Shown here in pieces: positions 35,379 through 42,451 of a DNA stretch of 42,451 nucleotides (position 1 is its first letter; every line of letters starts with the position of its first letter). The notes under the pieces were generated by a model. That model made no database searches. It saw only the letters and a program-made list of their open reading frames with translations, and was not told the DNA's origin. Source of the stretch: Ferruginibacter sp. (GTDB taxonomy: Bacteria > Bacteroidota > Bacteroidia > Chitinophagales > Chitinophagaceae); the NCBI GenBank assembly GCA_025352695.1, contig JANXSK010000008.1:1-42451 (forward strand). The letters are read 5' to 3'. A program made the position numbers and the translations under genes.

Positions 35379-35397
35379 TCATCAGATGACCTGATGA
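35379..35397 (+). promoter_or_regulatory. Palindromic operator over the FadR/GntR start
   Basis: TCATCAG and CTGATGA are perfect inverted arms spaced by five bases. An inner palindrome TCATCAGATGA (35379-35389) overlaps the left arm. The site covers the predicted transcription start and reaches into the ATG, an ideal place for autorepression by the encoded dimeric regulator. Confidence 0.55.
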
Positions 35398-36062
35398 CTA
35401 TGGATAAATTAGTAAAAAGAAGTGGTGTTTGCGACGAAGTTGTAAGCAAACTGCAACAGCAAATTGCCGCCGGTAAATTTAAAAAGGGAGACAAACTTCC
35501 ATCAGAACCCGTATTGATGAAACAGTTTGGCGTGGGCCGCAGCAGTATCCGGGAAGCTATCCGCATACTATCAAACCATGGACTGGTAAGGGTTCAGCAG
35601 GGATTGGGTACTTTTGTAGAAATGCAAAATGGCACGCCAACGCCCTGGTATAAAAGGTTAGAAAATTCTACTGCAAAAGATTTAAATGAAGTGAGGCAGT
35701 TGTTAGAACTAAAGATTGCCGAGAAAGCTGCCCTTAACCGTACCAAAAAAGATATTGATATCCTTACAAAATTATTGAAGAAAAGATTTGATGCCGCACA
35801 AAATAACCTTGCAGATGAATGTATTGAAGCTGATATACAATTTCACATCGCCATTGCAGATGCTGCTAAAAATGATATACTGGCAGATCTATATAAAAAT
35901 ATTGCAGCGCAAATAAAAAAATCGTTCCGGCAGGCTTATACCAATACAGAATTGTTTTTTATAAAACATGCTGCTCATGAAAATCTGTTGAAAAGTATTA
36001 TAGACAAGGACCCTAAAAAAGCATTGAAATGTGTGATGGAAATTACCAGTCCAGCTGCTTAA
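35394..36062 (+). CDS. FadR-type GntR-family transcriptional regulator
   Basis: The 222-residue protein has an N-terminal winged helix (about 10-75) with the GntR signature GDKLPSEPVLMKQFGVGRSS, IREAIRILSNHGLVRVQQGL and GTFVE. An all-helical FCD ligand-binding domain follows (about 95-215), with VRQLLELKIAEKAA, ADIQFHIAIADAAKN and a late HAAHENLL. The Asp/His residues expected to bind a metal in FCD domains are plausible here. It lies 51 bases before a tolC-RND-adaptor set on the same strand, so it probably controls that operon. The inducer is unknown. Met3 is an alternative start. Confidence 0.93.
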   Translation: MTMDKLVKRSGVCDEVVSKLQQQIAAGKFKKGDKLPSEPVLMKQFGVGRSSIREAIRILSNHGLVRVQQGLGTFVEMQNGTPTPWYKRLENSTAKDLNEVRQLLELKIAEKAALNRTKKDIDILTKLLKKRFDAAQNNLADECIEADIQFHIAIADAAKNDILADLYKNIAAQIKKSFRQAYTNTELFFIKHAAHENLLKSIIDKDPKKALKCVMEITSPAA

Positions 36063-36113
36063 CAACAGTATTAATAATTGGCTGCCAGCTTAACCTATTT
36101 AACGAATTTATTT

Positions 36114-37526
36114 ATGCGTATACCGTACCATTTTGGCAATAAATGTTTACTTCTTTTGATTGCAGTTACTGGCAGCTTTTCAGCAATCAACGCACAGCAA
36201 CAACAACCATTGTTGCTCTCACAGGCTATACAAACCGGATTACAAAATTACCAAAGTATTCAGGCCAAAAAAAATTACCTGCATTCTTCCGCAGAACTGT
36301 TAAAAAATACCAGAAGCGAATACCTGCCCAATGTGGTAGCTTCTTTACAACAGGATTTTGGAACTATCAATGGCCAATTTGGTCCTTCATCAGCATATGG
36401 AGTTAGTGGCACTACTTCTTCGGGCCCCTCTTACAGCAAACAAAGTTGGTTAGCAGCTTTTGGTGGGGTGTATGTTTTAAATACGAACTGGGAAGTATTT
36501 TCTTTTGGCAGGCTACAATCAAGGATAGCATATGCTGCATCGCAGGTAACAAAAGATTCTGCCGATTTGGTACAGGAACAGTTTATACAAAGCATAAAAA
36601 TTGCCGGTGCCTATCTTAATTTACTGGTAGCAGAAACATTATTAAAAACTGCCAATGCCAATTTACAAAGATCCCAATATGTGCAAACAGTAGTAATTGC
36701 CCGAACAAAAAATGGGTTAAATGCAGGGGTTGATTCTTCTATTGCCAATGCAGAGGTTTCCAAAGCCAGGCTATTGATTATTGATGCTACTACTACACAG
36801 CAACAATACAACAACCAATTGGCACAATTAATGAATGCTGCTGTTATTAATTACACCACTGATTCTACCTTTTTAAAAACGTTACCAACGATGTATACTA
36901 CCACACTTACCTTGCAGCTAAACCCACAGGTAAATTTTTACAAAAGCCGCATAGATCAAAGTAACCGGTACGCTGGTTTGCTGGATAAGAGTATATTGCC
37001 AGGCATTAACTTATTTGGTATTTTTCAAAGCAGAGGTTCAGGCTTTGATTATAATTATATGCCCTCCAACAACAACTATTCAAAAGATTATTTTACTGGC
37101 ATCAATCCTACCAGAAGCAATTATGTGGCCGGCGTTTCAATAGCGTGGAACATTATGAGCATTGCCAAAATAAAGCACCAGGTATTGGCACAACAATTTA
37201 TTTCGAAGGCACTGCAAAATGAATATGATTTGGTAAATATCCAATTAAATGCACAGCTGGTATTTGCCGATCAACGCATAGAAAACAGTTTGCAAAGCTG
37301 GCACGAAGCACCCATACAATATAAAGCAGCAACTGATGTTTACCTGCAAAAATCTGTATTGTATAAAAATGGCTTAAGCAATGTGATTGATCTTCAACAG
37401 GCATTGTACCTGCTTAACAGGGCCGAAACAGATAAAAGTGTGGCCTTTATTAACGTGTGGCAATCGTTGTTGCAAAAGGCCGCAGCTTCCGGTGATTTTG
37501 ATTTATTTTTAAAACAGGTGCGGTAG
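36114..37526 (+). CDS. TolC-family outer-membrane efflux protein
   Basis: The protein has 470 residues from the ATG at 36114, where a clear signal peptide begins (MRIPYHFGNKCLLLLIAV, cleavage near INAQ). A TTG-initiated extension from 36078 is rejected. The TolC pattern shows in LLLSQAIQTGLQNYQSIQAKKN, the long helical repeats and NVIDLQQALYLLNRAETD near the end. It is the first structural gene of the second efflux set, before the pump rather than after it as in the first operon. A heptanucleotide repeat starts six bases after its stop. Confidence 0.92.
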   Translation: MRIPYHFGNKCLLLLIAVTGSFSAINAQQQQPLLLSQAIQTGLQNYQSIQAKKNYLHSSAELLKNTRSEYLPNVVASLQQDFGTINGQFGPSSAYGVSGTTSSGPSYSKQSWLAAFGGVYVLNTNWEVFSFGRLQSRIAYAASQVTKDSADLVQEQFIQSIKIAGAYLNLLVAETLLKTANANLQRSQYVQTVVIARTKNGLNAGVDSSIANAEVSKARLLIIDATTTQQQYNNQLAQLMNAAVINYTTDSTFLKTLPTMYTTTLTLQLNPQVNFYKSRIDQSNRYAGLLDKSILPGINLFGIFQSRGSGFDYNYMPSNNNYSKDYFTGINPTRSNYVAGVSIAWNIMSIAKIKHQVLAQQFISKALQNEYDLVNIQLNAQLVFADQRIENSLQSWHEAPIQYKAATDVYLQKSVLYKNGLSNVIDLQQALYLLNRAETDKSVAFINVWQSLLQKAAASGDFDLFLKQVR

Positions 37527-37532
37527 ATCGGA

Positions 37533-37567
37533 GTTGATAGTTAATAGTTGAAAGATAATGGTTGATC
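37533..37567. repeat. Short heptanucleotide repeat array after the TolC gene
   Basis: Five in-phase 7-base units: GTTGATA, GTTAATA, GTTGAAA, GATAATG, GTTGATC. They are related to the array at 31297 and, as there, begin next to a stop codon. Confidence 0.8.
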
Positions 37568-37621
37568 GAAAATAATTTAAAGGCGTGTTTAGATGAAGTG
37601 GTAAACATAAATATTGCACTA

Positions 37622-37637
37622 TCCAATAGCTATCGGA
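37622..37637. repeat. Imperfect palindrome TCCAATAGCTATCGGA
   Basis: Arms TCCAATAG and CTATCGGA pair at all but one position. It is related to the palindrome at 33296. It lies 45 bases before the RND gene. Confidence 0.65.
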
Positions 37638-37681
37638 ACACCATTGCTTATTCAACACATCACTGAACATAAATTTAAAGT

Positions 37682-40600
37682 ATGAATCTAATTAGAACCG
37701 CATTACGAAAACCCATCACTATCATGGTGTTGGTGGCAGCATTATTTTTCTTTGGTATCAATGCGGTACGCAATATTAAGATTGATATTTTTCCCGATAT
37801 GAATATGCCGGTAATTTATTTATCCCATCCCTATGGTGGATATACACCCGACCAAATGGAATCTTATTTTGGTAAAGCATATGTAAACCTTATGCTGTAC
37901 GTATCAGGCGTAAAGAACATCGAAACAAAAAATATTCAGGGACTTACCCTGATGAAACTAACATTTTATCAGGGTACCAATATGGCGCAGGCGGCAGCCG
38001 AAGTATCTGCTTTCAGCAATAGGGCCCAGGCCATTTTTCCACCCGGGTCGCAACCCCCTTTTATTCTACGTTTTGATGCCTCTACCCTGCCGGTGGGACA
38101 ACTAGTTTTGAGCAGCCCAATCCGAACCAACAATGAGTTACTGGACTTTGCCAATGTGTATGTCCGTTCCTCATTCTCTTCTATACCCGGCCTCGTTGCA
38201 CCGGCTCCATTTGGGGGCAATGTGCGTACTGTAGTTATAAAGATTGATCCTGAATTAATGCGATCACACAACCTTACTGCCGACCAGGTGGTGGAAGCTT
38301 TACGGTTAAACAACCAAACTTCTCCGGCTGGCAATGTACGCATTGGAGATAAAAATTATTTAACGCCTGTAAATACTACCATCAAAACAGTAAAAGATTT
38401 TGAGGATATTCCTTTGTTTAAAGGAGGTGTTCAAAACCTCTATTTAAAAGATGTGGCAACGGTAGAAGATGGCGCAGATGTTACCACCAGTTATGCACTT
38501 ATCAACGGCAAGCGTTCTGTTTATCTTGCCATTACAAAATCCGCAGATGCCTCTACCTGGGAAGTAGTGCAAAATCTTAAAAAAGCCATCCCCCGTTTTC
38601 AGGCCTTATTACCTGCAGATGTAAGCCTGTCTTACGAATTTGATCAATCCGGCTATGTAATCAATGCTGTTAAAAGCCTCCTTACCGAAGGTGCCATCGG
38701 AGCTATATTAACAGGTTTAATGGTACTGCTTTTTTTAGGTGATCCAAGAGGTGCATTGATCGTTATTATGACCATACCTATTTCTATTATTGCCGGCATT
38801 TTGTTCCTATCCCTTTTTAACCAAACCATCAATATCATGACACTCAGTGGCCTTTCTTTGGCCATTGGTATTTTGGTGGATGAATCAACGGTTACCATCG
38901 AAAATATTCACCAGCACCTTGATATGCACAAGCCCAAGGCGCTGGCTATCTGGGATGCCTGTAAAGAAATTGCATTCCCAAAACTGCTTATCCTGTTTTG
39001 TATATTGGCGGTATTTGCCCCCGCCTTTACCATGAAGGGTATACCCGGTGCATTGTTTTTACCACTGGCATTGGCGATTGCTTTTTCTATGATTGTTTCA
39101 TATTTTATGGCACAAACTTTTGTTCCAGTAATGGCTAACTGGTTGATGAAAGGCCACGAAATAAAACAGCGTGGTTCACAAACAGTCATGAACGACAATG
39201 AAGAATTTATTGCCTCGGGTTTAACTGCTGAAACAGAAGATGACACCTGGGACCAAAAGAAAATACTAGCCGAAAAATCTATGGTAGATGACGGTGAAAA
39301 ACATTCTCTTTTTGAAAAAAGCCGCATTCGATTATTAAGTTTTTTATCCAGGCTTTTTCCATTTTCAGCATGGGTGGTAACAGGATATGTGCTCCTCATT
39401 TCCGGCAGCGCCTTTTTATTGCTCAGCAATATTGGCCGGGATGTATTACCTAAAGTAAATGCCAAACAATTTCAGGTAAGATTGCGTGCGCCTGAAGGCA
39501 CAAGATTGGAAGCTACAGAATTGGAAGTTGTAAAAGCCCTCGCCGTATTGGATACATTGGTTGGTAAAAAAAACATTTCCATCACCTCTGCATTTGTTGG
39601 CCAGCACCCGGGATTATTTTCTACCAATCCCATTTATTTATTTATGGCTGGACCGCATGAAGCCGTATTACAGGTACAATTAAAAGAAGATTTTAAAACT
39701 AACCTTGAAGAATTACAGGATAAATTCAGGAACAAAATAAAATCGGATATGCCGGATGTTAAATTGTCTTTTGAACCCATCCAGTTAACAGATAAAATAT
39801 TAAGCCAAGGTTCGCCCACACCAATAGAAGTTAAAATAGCAGGTAAAAATAAAGTACTCAATGAAGCGTATGCCAATAAGCTGATAGAAAAATTAAATCA
39901 GATACCTTACCTGCGGGATGTGCAGGTAGGACAAAGCACCAAATACCCTTCTATTAATATTGATATAGACAGGATAAAAGCAGCACAACTTGGCGTAGAT
40001 GTATCGGATATTTCCCGTTCCCTTACTACCTCAACTTCTTCGAGTCGATACACAGAAAAAAATGTTTGGGTTGACCAAAAAGCGGGTTTAAGTTATGGGG
40101 TACAGGTAGAAATAGCAGAAAATAAAATGAAGAGTGTAAACGACATCAATGAAATACCGGTGCTTAAAAACCAGTCCAGACCAGTGATTGGCGATGTGGC
40201 TACTATTACCACCGGCACAACGCATGGAGAAAATGATAATGTGGGCGCCATACCACTGCTATCCGTAACGGCCAATTTATACAAAAAAGATTTGGGGCAT
40301 GCTACGCAAGATGTGGATTCGGCCATCAAATCGATGGGACCATTACCCCGTGGATTAACGATGGAAGCAAGCGGATTAAGCAATGTGCTTATTGATACGT
40401 TGAACAGTTTGCAGAGTGGTTTAATTGTAGCCATTGTAGTAATATTTTTAATGCTGGCTGCCAACTTCCAATCATTTAAAGTTTCATTGGTCGTGCTAGC
40501 TACAGTACCTGCGGTATTATTAGGATCGTTGATATTGCTGGTACTTACCGGCTCTACTTTAAACCTGCAATCGTACATGGGCATGATTATGTCGGTAGGC

Positions 40601-40966
40601 GTTTCCATCTCTAATTCGGTATTGCTGATAACCAATGCAGAGCAGTTGCGTAAACACAATGGCAATGCCATTTTATCAGCCAAAGAGGCCGTAGCACTGC
40701 GTATGCGCCCGATACTGATGACAAGCGTAGCCATGATTGCAGGCATGATACCCATGGCGGCTGGTATGGGAGAAGGCGGCGACCAGGCATCGCCTTTGGG
40801 CCGTGCAGTAATTGGCGGATTGATGGCATCAACCATTGCAACACTGTTTATTTTACCATTGGTTTTTGCCTGGGTGCAGGGCAAAGCCTCCACAAAATCC
40901 GTATCACTGGATCCGGAAGACAAAGAAAGTATTCACTACATACCATCATTATATGCAAACAAATAA
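37682..40966 (+). CDS. RND efflux permease with altered proton relay
   Basis: The 1094-residue inner-membrane pump has the RND layout: TM1 in KPITIMVLVAALFFFGINAV, two large periplasmic loops, and late helices with MRPILMTSVAMIAGMIPMA. In TM4 the AcrB Asp-Asp pair is Asp400-Glu401 (GILVDESTVTIENI). In TM10 the AcrB Lys940 position is Ser977 (VGVSISNSVLLI). The first pump in this window keeps the standard residues. A polar insert of about 60 residues lies around 505-560 between TM6 and TM7. Such DE/no-Lys members form a separate branch of RND pumps, from memory; coupling ion and substrate are unknown. It sits between TolC and the adaptor, whose start overlaps its end by 14 bases. Confidence 0.94.
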   Translation: MNLIRTALRKPITIMVLVAALFFFGINAVRNIKIDIFPDMNMPVIYLSHPYGGYTPDQMESYFGKAYVNLMLYVSGVKNIETKNIQGLTLMKLTFYQGTNMAQAAAEVSAFSNRAQAIFPPGSQPPFILRFDASTLPVGQLVLSSPIRTNNELLDFANVYVRSSFSSIPGLVAPAPFGGNVRTVVIKIDPELMRSHNLTADQVVEALRLNNQTSPAGNVRIGDKNYLTPVNTTIKTVKDFEDIPLFKGGVQNLYLKDVATVEDGADVTTSYALINGKRSVYLAITKSADASTWEVVQNLKKAIPRFQALLPADVSLSYEFDQSGYVINAVKSLLTEGAIGAILTGLMVLLFLGDPRGALIVIMTIPISIIAGILFLSLFNQTINIMTLSGLSLAIGILVDESTVTIENIHQHLDMHKPKALAIWDACKEIAFPKLLILFCILAVFAPAFTMKGIPGALFLPLALAIAFSMIVSYFMAQTFVPVMANWLMKGHEIKQRGSQTVMNDNEEFIASGLTAETEDDTWDQKKILAEKSMVDDGEKHSLFEKSRIRLLSFLSRLFPFSAWVVTGYVLLISGSAFLLLSNIGRDVLPKVNAKQFQVRLRAPEGTRLEATELEVVKALAVLDTLVGKKNISITSAFVGQHPGLFSTNPIYLFMAGPHEAVLQVQLKEDFKTNLEELQDKFRNKIKSDMPDVKLSFEPIQLTDKILSQGSPTPIEVKIAGKNKVLNEAYANKLIEKLNQIPYLRDVQVGQSTKYPSINIDIDRIKAAQLGVDVSDISRSLTTSTSSSRYTEKNVWVDQKAGLSYGVQVEIAENKMKSVNDINEIPVLKNQSRPVIGDVATITTGTTHGENDNVGAIPLLSVTANLYKKDLGHATQDVDSAIKSMGPLPRGLTMEASGLSNVLIDTLNSLQSGLIVAIVVIFLMLAANFQSFKVSLVVLATVPAVLLGSLILLVLTGSTLNLQSYMGMIMSVGVSISNSVLLITNAEQLRKHNGNAILSAKEAVALRMRPILMTSVAMIAGMIPMAAGMGEGGDQASPLGRAVIGGLMASTIATLFILPLVFAWVQGKASTKSVSLDPEDKESIHYIPSLYANK

Positions 40967-42068
40967 CCTGATTACTATAGCCATCTATTCTTCTATTATT
41001 TTAGGGATAACTGGTTTACAAAGTTGTAATTCACCGGAACAAAAAAAGAAGGACGACCAGCAAATAAACATCGTTGTTATTGCGCCAACAATCACCTTTG
41101 TATTGCAAAAAGGCCTGCTATCTTCCAACCTTAACATACCGGGCGAACTGAGGTCTTTTCAGCAAGTAGATTTGTATGCTAAGGTAAGCAGTTTTGTAAA
41201 AAAAATATATGTAGATGCAGGGTCTCAGGTAAGCCAGGGCCAATTGTTGGCAGTGATGGAAGCCCCAGAAATAAGTTCACAATTATCGGGCTCACAATCA
41301 AAGCTTGCATCGTACGAAGCTTTGTACCAGGGTAGCAAAGCTACTTACAACCGCCTGCTGGAAACCAGTAAGACACCTGGCACAATTTCGCCCAATGAAC
41401 TTGAGTTGGCATTAGCAAAACAACAAAGTGACCTGGCACAATTTAATGCAGCCAAAGCAGCCATCAGGGAATTGACCGACACAAAAAATTACCTCGAAAT
41501 AAAAGCGCCCTTCAGTGGTATCATCAGTGCCCGTAACGTAAGTGCCGGAGCATATGTGGGGCCTTCCGGAAAAGGCTCAGACATGCCTATGTTTTCTTTG
41601 CACCAACAAAATAAGTTACGCCTTACAGCATCTATTCCCGCTGCATATACTGCTTATCTCAATAATAAAAGTGCAATCAGTTTTACAATCAATTCTATGG
41701 CAGGAGAAAAGTTTACTGCTAAAATAGCAAGACTTTCCGGCGCACTCGACAACCGCTTGCGTTCCGAAACCATTGAGATGGATGTAGACAACAGCACCAA
41801 AAAATTATTACCGGGCATGATAGCAGAAATAAGTATTACCCTGCCTGCGCAGGACAGTAGTTTTGTGGTAGCAAAAACAGCCGTAGTTAGCTCCTCCGAA
41901 AAAACATTTGTAATAAAAAAACAAGCCGGCAAAGCGCAATGGGTAACAATAAAAATAGGGCGTGAAGCAAATGGAAAAACAGAAGTATATAGCGACAGTT
42001 TGCATTTGGGTGATACGCTGATTACAACTGCCAGTGAAGAGATTCGGAATGGAAGTGTGCTAAAGTAA
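40953..42068 (+). CDS. RND efflux periplasmic adaptor lipoprotein
   Basis: From the ATG at 40953 the protein has 371 residues, with a lipoprotein signal ending at GLQSC (Cys25). The earlier in-frame start at 40836 lies inside the pump gene and has no signal peptide. Adaptor domains are visible: lipoyl half DLYAKVSSFVKKIYVDAGSQ, a helical hairpin (about 100-170), the second half LEIKAPFSGIISARNVSAGA and the beta-barrel from NKLRLTASIPAAYTAY. The start overlaps the end of the pump gene, a sign of translational coupling. Confidence 0.93.
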   Translation: MQTNNLITIAIYSSIILGITGLQSCNSPEQKKKDDQQINIVVIAPTITFVLQKGLLSSNLNIPGELRSFQQVDLYAKVSSFVKKIYVDAGSQVSQGQLLAVMEAPEISSQLSGSQSKLASYEALYQGSKATYNRLLETSKTPGTISPNELELALAKQQSDLAQFNAAKAAIRELTDTKNYLEIKAPFSGIISARNVSAGAYVGPSGKGSDMPMFSLHQQNKLRLTASIPAAYTAYLNNKSAISFTINSMAGEKFTAKIARLSGALDNRLRSETIEMDVDNSTKKLLPGMIAEISITLPAQDSSFVVAKTAVVSSSEKTFVIKKQAGKAQWVTIKIGREANGKTEVYSDSLHLGDTLITTASEEIRNGSVLK

Positions 42069-42160
42069 TTTGTAAAGCGATACGTACAACATTTTTTGTA
42101 TAGTTTTTGGCTTGTTAATAGCCGTTGCTAAAAGCAAGCTTTTAAAAAAATAGAATTGAT

Positions 42161-42234
42161 ACCAACAGATAACCTTGATTGAACTTTATTGGCGACGCTC
42201 CGTTCAAAATTTGTTTTTCAAATTGGCTTTTACT
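42161..42234. repeat. Dispersed intergenic element, copy 2
   Basis: It starts ACCAACAG and has the core GGCGACGCTCCG and TTGGCTTTTACT. Relative to copy 1 it carries four extra bases after CCAACAG. It keeps the hairpin ATTTG/CAAAT around a T5 loop. Confidence 0.65.
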
Positions 42235-42369
42235 AAAGTGATATCAAAATACATTTTGTCAAAACGATAGCAAACAGCCATAAATAAAAACCGGCCTGGT
42301 ACAACATATTATAAATAATACTAACGGGCATTGACGCAATAAACAATACAAAAAGTATATCATTATAAT

Positions 42370-42382
42370 ATTGATAATCAAT
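42370..42382. promoter_or_regulatory. Palindrome ATTGATAATCAAT, possible operator
   Basis: Two perfect 6-base arms around one A. It lies just upstream of a -7-like TAACTTTC, where a regulator of a gene beyond the window could bind. It is short and AT-rich, so chance is possible. Confidence 0.35.
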
Positions 42383-42451
42383 GTAATTTTTTTTGTAACT
42401 TTCGTCTTATAACATAAATACAGACGTTGAACCAACATTGCTATCGCAATG

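Larger units (their letters stand above)
34982..35393. other. Intergenic region between cytochrome and regulator genes
   Basis: About 410 bases without a gene. It contains a copy of a dispersed intergenic element (34998-35066), a cluster of GC-rich short palindromes (35136-35175) and, at its end, the promoter and operator of the regulator gene. I see no other structure. Confidence 0.6.
42069..42451. other. Intergenic region at the right end
   Basis: About 380 bases without a gene. It contains copy 2 of the dispersed element, a small palindrome (42370-42382) and a possible plus-strand -7 box TAACTTTC (42397-42404). The last suggests that a rightward gene starts just beyond the window. No clean terminator for the efflux set is visible. 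Confidence 0.5.

Noticed and set aside
40093..40923. A 276-codon open frame antisense to the second RND pump
   Set aside because: It is fully inside a well-supported RND gene on the other strand; such long antisense frames arise from codon bias.
40836..40952. Longer start of the second adaptor gene
   Set aside because: It lies within the RND pump gene and lacks a signal peptide; the ATG at 40953 begins a lipoprotein signal.

Overview
The window comes from a chromosome of a member of the Bacteroidota, most likely of the Chitinophagaceae or a close relative. The reasons are a SusC/SusD pair, the Bacteroidota-specific order rpmB-rpmG-DUF4295-ftsY, a BshC bacillithiol enzyme, AT-rich DNA, and several start regions with a Bacteroidota-type -7 promoter box (TAnnTTTG or TAnnTTCG). 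I see no tRNA, rRNA, insertion sequence, prophage or CRISPR array.

Layout. (1) 1-6911, minus strand: a vanadium haloperoxidase/PAP2-like lipoprotein, then susC-susD with their own promoter and a clear terminator, then the first 64 codons of a VCBS/ASPIC-type lipoprotein cut by the window edge. This looks like one outer-membrane uptake and processing locus. (2) 7390-14920: purK and purE, both on the plus strand, are separated by a minus-strand adaptor-RND-TolC efflux operon. (3) 15063-26808: a mostly minus-strand housekeeping block (bshC, rimO, cvfB, ftsY, DUF4295, rpmG, rpmB, an EamA exporter). It is interrupted by a plus-strand set of three genes (outer-membrane beta-barrel protein, GH1 beta-glucosidase, pyridoxamine-oxidase-like flavoprotein). 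(4) 27085-29959: guaA and an orphan periplasmic binding protein. (5) 30086-34981: a DUF2256 zinc-binding mini-protein, a ligase-associated MBL-fold exonuclease, an ATP-dependent DNA ligase and a dihaem cytochrome c. (6) 35394-42068: a FadR/GntR regulator with a palindrome over its own start, then a second efflux set in the order TolC-RND-adaptor.

The gaps between genes in regions 5 and 6 are rich in small repeats: two heptanucleotide arrays close behind stop codons, a perfect 20-bp-stem hairpin, related GATA-centred palindromes, and two diverged copies of an intergenic element that keep a stem through a compensatory base change.

I did not find a clearly new multi-gene system. The most worthwhile leads are the haloperoxidase-SusCD-VCBS locus, the intergenic repeat families, a strong Shine-Dalgarno sequence held in a hairpin before ftsY (unusual for this phylum), the predicted leaderless divergent pair EamA/guaA, and the altered proton-relay residues of the second RND pump.
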